DNA from: Prevotellaceae bacterium
GTDB taxonomy: Bacteria; Bacteroidota; Bacteroidia; Bacteroidales; Bacteroidaceae
Assembly (NCBI GenBank): GCA_021204865.1
Contig: JAJPYQ010000013.1
Location: 1-37,221 of the forward strand
Direction: 5' to 3'
Length of the DNA stretch: 37,221 nucleotides
Shown in pieces: positions 22,472-30,346 of this stretch (position 1 is the stretch's first letter; every line of letters starts with the position of its first letter). Made by a program: the position numbers and the translations under genes. The notes below the pieces were generated by a model. It saw only the letters and a program-made list of their open reading frames with translations. It was not told where the DNA came from and ran no database searches.

Positions 22472-23106
22472 TTACTTCACGAACACTTTCCTCACCGTCC
22501 CGTCGGAGTAGCGCACGATGTTAATGCCACTCTGCGGAGAGCTTATCTTCTTTCCGTCCGTGGTGTAACGGGCTATCTCGTACACTTCCGCTGGTTCTGC
22601 CGGCTCGTCCTCGATGCCAGTCGGCACGTCCGTGGTGAAGGTCAGCGTCTCGCCGTAGGTTGTCTCCACACTCGTCGTGACGAACGCCCGATAGCTGCAC
22701 GTCGTGCTCGGCTCAAGGTCTTCGATGGTGAGCGTCATCCACTGCCCGTCTACCTCTACCTTCGTCACTCCGTCGTCAGTAGAGGCAACTCGCCTAACCT
22801 GTTGCGCCGAGGAACTGCCGCCAGCCCAGTACTCGAAGCCCTGCGAGAGGACTGTCTCGCTGCCTGCCACCACGTTCGCACGCAACGTTGCCGTGCTGCT
22901 GCTCACAGTTGTCACTGCCATTGTGCTTACGGCCGGCTCGAAGTAGACGTATGCGTCGGCGGTGATGAATGCGATCCAGTCGCCGTAATAGGTCGTTCCG
23001 CTTGCCGAGGTGTAGTACGGGCGGTACTTGTTACTTTGGCATCGTAGGCGAAGCACGGGGCTTGCAGGGTTAGTGCCGTTAGGCAAAGAAAGAAAAACTT
23101 CTTCAT
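22472..23106 (-). pseudogene. Frameshifted secreted protein with C-terminal sorting-type tail
   Basis: A 204-residue open frame (22472-23086) lacks a signal peptide. It shows fibronectin-III-like strands (ATLRANVVAGSETVLSQGFE, IEDLEPSTTCSYRAFVTT) and ends with a sorting-type tail (YEIARYTTDGKKI, then IVRYSDGTVRKVFVK). Directly upstream, but in another frame, ATG at 23106 opens MKKFFFLCLTALTLQ and PCFAYDA, a clear signal peptide, and that frame stops at 22927. A single insertion of one base or loss of two between about 23020 and 23050 would join them into a normal secreted protein of about 190 residues. Either the gene is broken or the sequence has an error; programmed frameshifting is less likely because no slippery site stands out. 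Confidence 0.8.
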
Positions 23107-23119
23107 GTTTGATTCGTTG

Positions 23120-23462
23120 TTAATTGTTAGTTAGTGTTTGTTTCTTGTTTGGCGGTCCTAAAGGGGCGGGCGTGGGGATAATAAAAGAACGTGGACCAAT
23201 AACTTCGTCTACGTTCCATAAGGTATCGCCAAACACCGTCCATCCATAAACAAGTAGAAGCCCACGCTTTCATGCTTGAACATTAACTGTTACTCTTGGA
23301 TGTTTATAAATTGGCGATTTATATGGAACAAGAATAAAGCTAACGCCTTTTATCTCGATGTCCTTTCGTTGCCATGTTACATGGGCGGCTTGATGTTTTG
23401 CGGTTAATCCAGTTGAAAATGTAGGCATTTCCCTGAACGTTGACGAATAAACAACGGAGAAA
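23120..23462 (-). pseudogene. AT-richer open frame interrupted by one UGA; short ORF or gene remnant
   Basis: On the minus strand, ATG 23428 opens a 52-residue frame (MPTFSTGLTAKHQAAHVTWQ, then RKDIEIKGVSFILVPYKSPI, YKHPRVTVNVQA) that stops at TGA 23270-23272. The same frame then continues for 49 more codons (KRGLLLVYGWTVFGDTLW, NVDEVIGPRSFIIPTPAPLG) to TAA at 23120-23122. Both halves look protein-like and differ in base composition from the surrounding genes. It could be a decayed gene, a short real ORF, or chance. I recognise no family. Confidence 0.35.
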
Positions 23463-23480
23463 ATCTCTCACGACCCTATT

Positions 23481-23612
23481 CTTCAAGCCGACACGCCACT
23501 GTCTTCAAGCCAACGCTCCACGGTGTTAGGGTCAACGCTCCACGGTGTTAGGGTCAACGCTCCACGGGCTTTAAGCCGTTTCTCCACGGTCTTCAAGCTC
23601 ATTTGCCACGGC
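23481..23612. repeat. 22-bp tandem array, six units
   Basis: Six 22-bp units start at 23481, 23503, 23525, 23547, 23569 and 23591. The consensus is close to CTTCAAGCCAACGCTCCACG plus GT; units 3 and 4 carry GTTAGGGT in place of CTTCAAGC. A second, different 22-bp array follows at 23622. Confidence 0.85.
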
Positions 23613-23621
23613 GTGTGAGGC

Positions 23622-23709
23622 AAAACCTAATTAGGTTTTGGTGAAAAGGTAGTTAGGTTTTGATGAAAACCTAATTAGGTTTTGGTGAAAAGGTAGTTAG
23701 GTTTTAGGT
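23622..23709. repeat. 22-bp tandem array with 18-bp perfect palindrome
   Basis: Four 22-bp units start at 23622, 23644, 23666 and 23688. Units 1 and 3 carry the perfect palindrome AAAACCTAATTAGGTTTT; units 2 and 4 carry AAAAGGTAGTTAGGTTTT, where the left arm no longer pairs. Confidence 0.92.
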
Positions 23710-23791
23710 GCTTACCGCCTTAGCGTGATTTCCTTCCCACAAGCCAGGGAAGAAGCTCCAAGAGCCGCGGCTAAGCTGAAGCCTTACGATG

Positions 23792-23799
23792 CAAAGATA
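23792..23799 (-). promoter_or_regulatory. Possible promoter reading leftwards through the two 22-bp arrays
   Basis: CAAAGATA on the plus strand is TATCTTTG on the minus strand. It is about 680 bp before the signal-peptide ATG at 23106, so the arrays and the interrupted ORF would be transcribed as leader or as a separate RNA. The remaining bases of 23107-23917 show no other gene. Confidence 0.5.
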
Positions 23800-23855
23800 C
23801 TATATGTATCTTGAAAAAGGAAATTTGCAACGCTTTTTTCTCACCGCCTAAAAGC

Positions 23856-23891
23856 GGAAACCTCGCCACACGGAATGTGGGCGAGGCTTCC
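23856..23891 (-). terminator. Hairpin downstream of the inositol-phosphate synthase gene
   Basis: GGAA-CCTCGCC at 23856-23867 pairs with GGCGAGG-TTCC at 23879-23891 with small bulges, and CAC with GTG in the loop. It is 26 bp past the MIPS stop. No long U-tract follows. Confidence 0.7.
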
Positions 23892-23917
23892 TTAATGTAT
23901 GTGTGTGTACGGGCTGC

Positions 23918-25225
23918 TTAGTCCATCTCCTCGTCCGCCTCGTAGCCGCCCATCTCGCGGATGGCGTTTTTGAGCATCGTGTACTGCTGGTAGAGGTTGT
24001 TCACCGCCTCCTCGCCCTGCGTGTAGTCGTGCATGGGGCTCTTTAGGAAGAAGCTCAGGAAGCGCTGTATGCCGTAGCGTCCCGCACGTGCCGCAAGGTC
24101 GCTCAGCAGGGTGAGGTCGAGCAGCAGCGGTGCTGCGAGGATGGAGTCTCGGCAGAGGAAGTTGATCTTAATCTGCATCGGGTAGCCCATCCAGCCGAAG
24201 ATGTCGATGTTGTCCCAGCCTTCCTTGTTGTCGTTGCGGGGCGGGTAGTAGTTGATGCGCACCTTGTGGTAGTAGTCGGTGTAGAGGTCGGGCTGCACCT
24301 CGGGCTTGAGGATGGTCTCGAGGGTTGAGAGCTTCGACACCTCCTTGGTGCGGAAGTTGTCTGGCTCGTCGAGCACCAGCCCGTCGCGGTTACCGAGTAT
24401 GTTCGTCGAGAACCAGCCGCTCAGACCGAGGCAGCGTGTGCCGATGATTGGTGCGAAGCCGCTCTTCACGAGCGTCTGCCCCGTCTTGAAGTCCTTGCCT
24501 GCGATGGGCATCTTGGTCTCCTCTGCGAGCTGCCACATGGCGGGTATGTCTACGGTGGTGTTAGGCGCACCCATTATAAACGGAGCGCCCTCTCTCAGTG
24601 CGGCGTAAGCGTAGCACATTGAGGGGGCGACGTGCTGGCGGTCGTCAGCCTTCATGGCTTCCTCGAGAGCCTTGAGCGAGCCGTGCACGCTGAGGTCGAC
24701 GGGCACGTATATCTCTGTTGAGGCAGCCCAGATGACAACGATGCGGCTGCACTGGTTCTTTGCCTTGAACGCCCTTATGTCCTCTCGCAGCTGCTCCACC
24801 ATCTCCCAGCGGGTCTTGCAGTCCTTCACGTTGTCGCCGTTGAGGCGCTTGGCGTAGTTCTTGTCGAAGGCCGCCTTCATCGGTACTACTTGTTCCAGCT
24901 CGTCCCTGACGGGGTTGATGTCCTTCTCCTTAAGCACCTCGGCGTACATGGCTGCCTGATAGGCGTTCTGCGGATAGACATCCCACGCTCCGAAGACGAT
25001 GTCGCTGAGCTTGGCCAAGGGGACGATGTCCTTGTAGTGGAGGTATTGCTTGTCCGCACCCTTGCCGACACGTATCTTGTCGTACTGGGTCATCGAGCCG
25101 ATAGGCTTTGCCAAGCCCTTGCGTGTCATGAACACGCCAGTCATGAAAGTGGTGGCCACTGCCCCGCAACCTACACATAGGATGCCCAATTTGCCTTCGG
25201 GCTGTTTAATGTTGGTTTGTTTCAT
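23918..25225 (-). CDS. myo-Inositol-1-phosphate synthase (inositol-3-phosphate synthase)
   Basis: 435 residues. It makes inositol phosphate from glucose-6-phosphate with NAD. GILCVGCGAVATTFMTGVF is the NAD-binding loop of the Bacteroidetes-type enzyme. FIMGAPNTTVDIPAMWQLAE, AGKDFKTGQTLVKS and the central DNFRTKEVSKLSTLETIL region are family features, and KINFLCRDSILAAPLLLDL closes the active site. In Bacteroides relatives this enzyme feeds inositol-containing sphingolipids and phosphatidylinositol; those partner genes are not in the window. It has its own promoter (25304-25311). Confidence 0.95.
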   Translation of the reverse strand: MKQTNIKQPEGKLGILCVGCGAVATTFMTGVFMTRKGLAKPIGSMTQYDKIRVGKGADKQYLHYKDIVPLAKLSDIVFGAWDVYPQNAYQAAMYAEVLKEKDINPVRDELEQVVPMKAAFDKNYAKRLNGDNVKDCKTRWEMVEQLREDIRAFKAKNQCSRIVVIWAASTEIYVPVDLSVHGSLKALEEAMKADDRQHVAPSMCYAYAALREGAPFIMGAPNTTVDIPAMWQLAEETKMPIAGKDFKTGQTLVKSGFAPIIGTRCLGLSGWFSTNILGNRDGLVLDEPDNFRTKEVSKLSTLETILKPEVQPDLYTDYYHKVRINYYPPRNDNKEGWDNIDIFGWMGYPMQIKINFLCRDSILAAPLLLDLTLLSDLAARAGRYGIQRFLSFFLKSPMHDYTQGEEAVNNLYQQYTMLKNAIREMGGYEADEEMD

Positions 25226-25303
25226 TTTGATGAATATGCTTTATTCCTTGTTTTGTTTAGTTAAGTCGACCAGTTATTGTGGGTATTCGCCAATTGTAAC
25301 TTG

Positions 25304-25311
25304 CAAATTTA
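25304..25311 (-). promoter_or_regulatory. Promoter of the inositol-phosphate synthase gene
   Basis: CAAATTTA on the plus strand is TAAATTTG on the minus strand. It predicts a leader of about 75 nt. No clear -33 box is seen. Confidence 0.65.
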
Positions 25312-25393
25312 TATATTTTGCCCCACACTATGGTAATGCGCTTGACGTATTTTAACCGAATAACTGCAAAAAGTCGCCTTAGCGAGGGTCTGC

Positions 25394-26755
25394 TCATAGC
25401 AAAGCGTCGATTAGTTGCTCGGGGGAAAGAAGCCTTTGCTCGCCCGTCTGCATGTCCCTGAGCGTGAGGCTGCCGGCTTGCATCTCCGTCTCTCCCACGA
25501 TTGCGACGTAGGGTATACGCTTGGCGTTGGCGTACTGCATTTGCTTCTTCATCTTCGAGCTGTCGGGATAAAGCTCGCAGCTGATGCCCGCCTCCCTCGC
25601 CTTGGCTATGACGGGCAGGCAGTAGGCTGCCTCCCGGCTGCCGAAGTTGACGAAGAGCAGGCGTGTGGCGGTGGCGAGCTCTGTGGGGTAAAGGTTCAGT
25701 TGGTTGAGCACGTCGTAGATGCGGTCTGCCCCGAAGGAGATGCCCACACCGCTCAGTCCCTCAAGCCCGAAGATGCCAGTGAGGTTGTCGTATCGCCCGC
25801 CGCCCGAGATGCTGCCTATCTGCGCGTCGAGCGCCTTCACCTCGAAGATGCAGCCCGTGTAGTAGTTGAGACCGCGGGCAAGGGTAAGGTCAAGCTCCAA
25901 AGGGTTCTTAAGGCAGAGCGGCTTAAGCGTTTGCATAACGAACGTCACCTCCTCCAGTCCTTTCAGCCCTGTCTCTATGCCCGTGAGCGCCTGCCTCATC
26001 GTCGCAAGCTTCTCCTCGTTCGAGCCGCTGAGGCTTATTATCGGTTGCAGCTTCAGGACAGCCTTCTCGCTTAAGCCTGCCTGCCGAAGCTCGGCGTTCA
26101 CCCCGTCAAGCCCAATCTTGTCGAGCTTGTCGATGGCAACGGTGATGTCCACCATCTTGTCGCTCTCGCCTATGAGCTGCGCAATGCCTGCCAGTATCTT
26201 GCGGTTGTTCAGCTTGACGCACACCCTTATGCCGAGCTTGCTGAACACAGTGTCTATTATCTGCACCAGTTCCACCTCGTTGAGCAAGGAGTCGCTGCCC
26301 ACAACGTCAGCGTCGCACTGGTAGAACTCACGGTAGCGCCCCTTCTGCGGGCGGTCGGCACGCCACACGGGCTGTATCTGATAGCGTCGGAAGGGCAGGG
26401 TAAGCTCCTCTCGGTGCTGCACCACAAAGCGGGCGAAGGGCACGGTGAGGTCGTAGCGGAGCCCTTTCTCCGAAAGGCGTGTGGCGAGCCTGTTGCTGCT
26501 CTCCTGCCTGAGGTTCTCCTCCGTTATGCCCTGCATGAAGTCGCCGCTGTTCAGAATCTTAAAGAGGAGCTTGTCGCCCTCGTCCCCATACTTGCCCAAG
26601 AGCGTTGAGAGGTTCTCCATCGCAGGGGTCTCTATCTGCTGGTAGCCGTAGAGGGAGAAGACGCTGCGTATGGTGGAGAATATGTAGTTGCGCCTTGCCA
26701 TCTCCTCCGCCCCGAAGTCTCGTGTGCCTTTGGGAATGCTGGGTTTCTGCGTCAT
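25394..26755 (-). CDS. hisS: Histidine-tRNA ligase
   Basis: 453 residues, a class II aminoacyl-tRNA synthetase. [13 protein letters not shown] opens the catalytic domain, with motif 1 near [20 protein letters not shown]. Motif 2 contains [20 protein letters not shown]. The His-A and His-B regions [14 protein letters not shown] and [14 protein letters not shown] are present, then motif 3 ([15 protein letters not shown]). The C-terminal anticodon-binding domain begins near [19 protein letters not shown] at 26755 ([10 protein letters not shown]) is chosen; the longer reading runs through its own promoter. Confidence 0.98.
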   Translation of the reverse strand: MTQKPSIPKGTRDFGAEEMARRNYIFSTIRSVFSLYGYQQIETPAMENLSTLLGKYGDEGDKLLFKILNSGDFMQGITEENLRQESSNRLATRLSEKGLRYDLTVPFARFVVQHREELTLPFRRYQIQPVWRADRPQKGRYREFYQCDADVVGSDSLLNEVELVQIIDTVFSKLGIRVCVKLNNRKILAGIAQLIGESDKMVDITVAIDKLDKIGLDGVNAELRQAGLSEKAVLKLQPIISLSGSNEEKLATMRQALTGIETGLKGLEEVTFVMQTLKPLCLKNPLELDLTLARGLNYYTGCIFEVKALDAQIGSISGGGRYDNLTGIFGLEGLSGVGISFGADRIYDVLNQLNLYPTELATATRLLFVNFGSREAAYCLPVIAKAREAGISCELYPDSSKMKKQMQYANAKRIPYVAIVGETEMQAGSLTLRDMQTGEQRLLSPEQLIDALL

Positions 26756-26785
26756 ATTTGCGTGAGGCTCTTCGTATTTCGGCAG

Positions 26786-26793
26786 CAAAAGTA
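26786..26793 (-). promoter_or_regulatory. Promoter of hisS
   Basis: CAAAAGTA on the plus strand is TACTTTTG on the minus strand, 30 bases before the hisS ATG. It is back-to-back with the plus-strand promoter at 26816-26823. Confidence 0.78.
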
Positions 26794-26815
26794 CAACAAT
26801 TCGGGCTACTTTCTG

Positions 26816-26823
26816 TACATTTG
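26816..26823 (+). promoter_or_regulatory. Promoter of the zinc-hook coiled-coil gene
   Basis: TACATTTG matches TAnnTTTG, 28 bases before the ATG at 26852. The two divergent promoters share fewer than 40 bp, so their -33 regions must overlap. Confidence 0.78.
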
Positions 26824-26851
26824 CCCCACAAAAACACATCAACGCAGCCTT

Positions 26852-29644
26852 ATGGGACTATTCGGGAAGAGAAGCAAGCCTGCCGCAGGGGCAGGGGAAA
26901 CGAGGCAGACGGACACGCTTGCCTCGGAGGAGCAGCTGGAGCTTAGTGCCACAGCCGAGAGCGTCGCCCGCCAGTGGTGGGAGGAGAAGACGGGCAGCCC
27001 TATGCCCGACGATGTGGACGAGTGGATTAGGCAGCTGACACGCACCGAGGCTCGAAGGCTAAACATCGCCACGGCTATGCTCACCCCGGAGCAGGAGGAG
27101 CAGGTGCGCTCCGACCGCAAGCTTGGCGAGGTGCGTATGGAGAACATAGAGAGCCAGATGCGAAGGGCTCGCATTCAGAAGAGCCTGCTCGACGACTACG
27201 AGCGGCTGAAGCAGACGCTCAAGGAGCACTCCGCCAAGCTCTACTCCCTCACGAAGGAGCTGGAGGACAAGGGCAAGGACGCTGAGGCTCTCGACCGCTT
27301 TGAGGCGCTCGAGCCAATCCACGGGCAGTGGCTGCGCCTCGGTTGGTTGCTTGAGGCCAGTGAGGACAACCGCAAGCTCTTCGACGAGACGCTTGCCGAG
27401 CTCGAACGTGCTTCGGGGAAGGAGGCAGAGGAGCTTGAGGCTATGAGGCATCTCGGCAAGGAGCTTGAGGAGAGCGAGAAGCAGATGAGGGCGGTCGGCG
27501 AGAAGATAGAGCAGGTGTACCACATCCAAGGGGAGCGCACCATCCTCAACCTCGACATACACTCCATCCAGGAGTTCATCGCCTCCCTCCAGCAGCGCAA
27601 GCAAGCCCTCGGGCAGGAGCTTGGCGAGCAGACGGCGGAGGAGCAGCGCCTCAGGGCGGAGATGGCAAGGGTGAGCGCCGCAAAGGCTTCCCTTGAGCCG
27701 CACAAGCAGATGCTCTCGCAGGGCAAGCACCTCCTGCTGAGGCTCGACGCTATGAGCGGTGTGAAGGCGGAGCTTGACCTTGTGGAGGCAGAGCTCAGGC
27801 AGAGCACAGAGGAGTTGCGCAAGGCTAACGCCGCCCTTGAGAGCGTGGGGGCGGAGGCGGTGGAGACCGACGCGGACATCGAGATAATCAACACCAAGCT
27901 TCAGAGCCACCGCACGGACATCGCCGAGGCGGACAGCTACACCCTGCAGGAGCGTGCCCTCAGGCAGACCACGCTGCAGCAGATGCTGCTCTGCGCACAG
28001 TCGCACTGGGCGCACATCAGGGACGGCTACCAAGAGATAGACGAGACCTCGGGCAAGCTCCTCACCCTCAGGCAGCGCACGGAGAGCCTCCGCCAGAGCC
28101 TCGCCTCGCTCAACAAGGAGGTGGAAGCCCTCCGCACTGAGTGCAGCGACCGTGAGCATACCCTCATCGTCAGCGACAGCCAGACGGTGATGCAGCTGCG
28201 AAGCAACCTTAAGGAAGGCACCAGCTGCGCCGTCTGCGGGGCGTTGCACCACCCCTACCACAGCGACACGCTCTTGGAGCAGAAGAAGCTCCTTGGCGAC
28301 CTCCGCTCCGAGTACGAGCAGCGCAAGGCGGAGCTCGAGGCCAAGGAGAAGGCATCGAGGCAGATGCTCACCGAGCTGACGCAGAAGACGGCTATGCTCA
28401 GCCTCTTGGAGGGGCAGCTCACGAGGCTAAAGGAGAGGCAGGAGAGGCTTGTGGGTGAGTGGGAGGTGTACGCAAGGCTCGACAGCTCGCTGAGGGAGTG
28501 CTCGTCGACCACCAACATGGAGGCTCGCACCGAGATGATAAGGCAGCTCGCCGCCAACGCCGACCGCGACGCCAAGCAGGCGCAGCAGGAGCTGGGCAAC
28601 CACAACTACCACCAGTCGCGCATCAACGAGCTTCTTGGCGAGCTTGCCCAGAAGGAGCAGCGCAAGAGCGACCTGCAGAAGAGGCTCTCGGAGGTGAACA
28701 CCAGCTGCCAGGTGCTGGAGAAGCACGTCGCCTACCTGCGCCAGAGCCACGCCCTCACCTTGGGGCGCTTCCGCTCGCTCTACGAGGAGACGGGCCGCCT
28801 CGTCTCCCTGCCCGGCTGGATGGGGGAGATGCAGGCTGACGGGGGCGAAGCCCTGAAGCAGCGCATAGCCGACATGCTCGAAAGGCAGCAGGAGTGCGAA
28901 AGGGAGGAGGCACAGCTCGCGAGGAGGCTCGAGACGCTGCTCTCGCTCCTTGACAAGGCAAGGGACACGGAAGCCCTGCTCGACAACAGCATACACCACG
29001 CCCAGACCTCCCTCGAGAGCCGCCTCACGCTGCTCCAGGAGGGCGAGCGAAGCCTTCAGCTCCTGCTCGGGGAGGCGGACGAGAAGGCGTTCTACGAGGA
29101 AGCCCTCAGCGCCCTGGCCCGCTCGTTCGAGGCAGAGCGTGGGCAGGCGAAGGCGCTGCTCGAGGCTGCCACACGCCACTCCTCCCTCAAGGGCAAGCTC
29201 CAAGCCCTCGAGCAGAGAGCCGCCGCCCTCAGCGAGAGCCTCACCCGCCAAAGGCTCGGCATCGACACGTGGCTAAGCCGCCACAACACCACGGGCTTGC
29301 CCTTGCAGCACAGCGACCTCGAGGAGGCGTTCACCTCGAGGCTCGACTGGAACGCCCTCCGCCAAGGCATCCGCGAGGCGAGGCTCAGGCGCGAGCTGGA
29401 GCAGGAGCTCGTCAACCTCCTCAACGCCCGCGTGCTCGCCACCCAAGCCGACCTCAGCCGCACCTCGAGGGACATCGACGCGGTCACCCTCGAGAGCGTG
29501 CGCAAGCAGACGGACAGCCTCTACACCCAGTACCGAGAGGTAGCCCTACAGACGGCAGAGAGCGTCTTCCGCCTGCGCCGCCACCAGCTCTGCCTCCAGC
29601 AGCTCGAGCGGGAGACAGCCAACCTCCAGAGCCTCAAGGGCTAA
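26852..29644 (+). CDS. Long coiled-coil protein with central zinc hook, lacking ATPase heads (SbcC/Rad50-like arm)
   Basis: 930 residues. Nearly all of it reads as amphipathic, Glu/Lys/Arg/Gln/Leu-rich helix with heptad-like spacing. At the exact middle lies [15 protein letters not shown], a CxxC zinc-hook motif (Cys459 and Cys462) like that joining two SbcC/Rad50 molecules. SbcC and Rad50 have an N-terminal Walker A and a C-terminal ABC signature and Walker B. None of these is present: the N-terminus is [15 protein letters not shown], the C-terminus [13 protein letters not shown], and I find no GxxxxGK[ST] or LSGGE. So it may form a folded arm that dimerises by zinc but has no engine of its own. 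An SbcD nuclease is not adjacent. Translation starts at ATG 26852, after the promoter; the longer upstream reading starts with TTG-type codons inside it. The stop overlaps the convergent HU-like gene. Confidence 0.85.
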   Translation: MGLFGKRSKPAAGAGETRQTDTLASEEQLELSATAESVARQWWEEKTGSPMPDDVDEWIRQLTRTEARRLNIATAMLTPEQEEQVRSDRKLGEVRMENIESQMRRARIQKSLLDDYERLKQTLKEHSAKLYSLTKELEDKGKDAEALDRFEALEPIHGQWLRLGWLLEASEDNRKLFDETLAELERASGKEAEELEAMRHLGKELEESEKQMRAVGEKIEQVYHIQGERTILNLDIHSIQEFIASLQQRKQALGQELGEQTAEEQRLRAEMARVSAAKASLEPHKQMLSQGKHLLLRLDAMSGVKAELDLVEAELRQSTEELRKANAALESVGAEAVETDADIEIINTKLQSHRTDIAEADSYTLQERALRQTTLQQMLLCAQSHWAHIRDGYQEIDETSGKLLTLRQRTESLRQSLASLNKEVEALRTECSDREHTLIVSDSQTVMQLRSNLKEGTSCAVCGALHHPYHSDTLLEQKKLLGDLRSEYEQRKAELEAKEKASRQMLTELTQKTAMLSLLEGQLTRLKERQERLVGEWEVYARLDSSLRECSSTTNMEARTEMIRQLAANADRDAKQAQQELGNHNYHQSRINELLGELAQKEQRKSDLQKRLSEVNTSCQVLEKHVAYLRQSHALTLGRFRSLYEETGRLVSLPGWMGEMQADGGEALKQRIADMLERQQECEREEAQLARRLETLLSLLDKARDTEALLDNSIHHAQTSLESRLTLLQEGERSLQLLLGEADEKAFYEEALSALARSFEAERGQAKALLEAATRHSSLKGKLQALEQRAAALSESLTRQRLGIDTWLSRHNTTGLPLQHSDLEEAFTSRLDWNALRQGIREARLRRELEQELVNLLNARVLATQADLSRTSRDIDAVTLESVRKQTDSLYTQYREVALQTAESVFRLRRHQLCLQQLERETANLQSLKG

Positions 29645-30081
29645 GCCTCGCCAGCCTTAGCCTTAGCCTTGCCTCTTGCGGGGAAGACCATCGAGTGGTC
29701 GATGCTCATCTTCACCTTCCTTGCAGCCTTAAGCATCTTCGCCTTGGGCTTGAAGCGCACCTGAGGAGCCTTCAAGGTGTCCTCCACGGTCACCTCGTCT
29801 GCCGACCGCATATACCTCGAGCTGACCACCAGCCTAATCAGCCCCAGCTCCGCAAGGTCGACGGCGTTGCCCATCGACAGCTCCGAGCACACCACCTCAG
29901 CGAGGCTGGTGAGTGCGTTACGTACGTCGCCCGTCGCAAGTGACGTAGCCTCCACGATACGCTTCACTACCTCCTCGTTCTGCACGATGTGGCTTGACTT
30001 CGGCTCGGCGTAGTACACCGTCTCTCCCTTCGACGTTACAAGGCTGCTCACCCTGTACCTGATCAAGAACTCTAATGCCAT
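29641..30081 (-). CDS. HU-like DNA-binding protein (Bacteroidales histone-like family)
   Basis: 146 residues. It begins MALEFLIRYRVSSLVTSKGE and has the HU-type helical half (VVKRIVEATSLATGDVRNAL, TSLAEVVCSELSMGNAVDLA) followed by the beta arms (GLIRLVVSSRYMRSADEV). It belongs to the longer HU-like family common in Bacteroidales (TIGR01201 type), with a basic C-terminal extension ending [12 protein letters not shown]. It should bend or wrap DNA in the nucleoid. ATG 30081 is used; an upstream reading lacks support. The promoter at 30233-30240 gives a leader of about 145 nt that consists mostly of a palindromic array. It converges on, and overlaps by 4 bp, the zinc-hook gene. Confidence 0.9.
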   Translation of the reverse strand: MALEFLIRYRVSSLVTSKGETVYYAEPKSSHIVQNEEVVKRIVEATSLATGDVRNALTSLAEVVCSELSMGNAVDLAELGLIRLVVSSRYMRSADEVTVEDTLKAPQVRFKPKAKMLKAARKVKMSIDHSMVFPARGKAKAKAGEA

Positions 30082-30120
30082 AGAACCTTTTATTATCGTT
30101 AGCTTATATCCTTCGTAATC

Positions 30121-30229
30121 CACTCATTGAGTGGACCTGAGTCTACTCATTGAGTGGACCGAAGCCTACTCATTGAGTGGACCGTAGTCTACTCATTGAG
30201 TGGATTTGAGACCACTCATTGAGTGCACC
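30121..30229. repeat. 23-bp array of CACTCATTGAGTG palindromes in the HU-gene leader
   Basis: Five copies of ACTCATTGAGTG start at 30122, 30145, 30168, 30191 and 30214, exactly 23 bp apart. The palindrome extends in some copies to GTCTACTCA-T-TGAGTGGAC, a 9-bp stem with one G-U. The bases between vary (CCTGAGTCT, CCGAAGCCT, CCGTAGTCT). All five lie between the predicted start of transcription and the HU-like ATG. Confidence 0.93.
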
Positions 30230-30232
30230 ACG

Positions 30233-30240
30233 CAAAGTTA
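30233..30240 (-). promoter_or_regulatory. Promoter of the HU-like gene
   Basis: CAAAGTTA on the plus strand is TAACTTTG on the minus strand. Transcription would begin near 30228, directly at the edge of the palindromic array. Confidence 0.75.
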
Positions 30241-30292
30241 CATATAACGGCGATACGATGTACCTCGTGGGGGCGGTTCTTTGTGAACGAGA

Positions 30293-30320
30293 GAGCCCCC
30301 GCCGAAGAGGGCAGGGGCTC
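30293..30320 (-). terminator. Hairpin downstream of the LOG-like gene
   Basis: GAGCCCC (30293-30299) pairs with GGGGCTC (30314-30320), with GCC and GGC pairing inside around GAAGA. It lies 27 bp past the stop at 30347, on the far side of an alternating purine-pyrimidine tract. Confidence 0.7.
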
Positions 30321-30339
30321 GCGCGCGCGTATATATATT
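30320..30339. repeat. Alternating (CG)5 (TA)4-5 tract
   Basis: CGCGCGCGCG is followed by TATATATATT. Perfect alternating purine-pyrimidine tracts of this kind can adopt Z-form or melt easily. Here it sits between the LOG-like stop and its hairpin. Confidence 0.85.
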
Positions 30340-30346
30340 AAAGGTG

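Noticed and set aside
26852..29644. Annotation as a functional exonuclease subunit SbcC
   Set aside because: The zinc hook and coiled coil fit, but no Walker A, ABC signature or Walker B is visible and no sbcD is adjacent, so an ATPase function is not supported.
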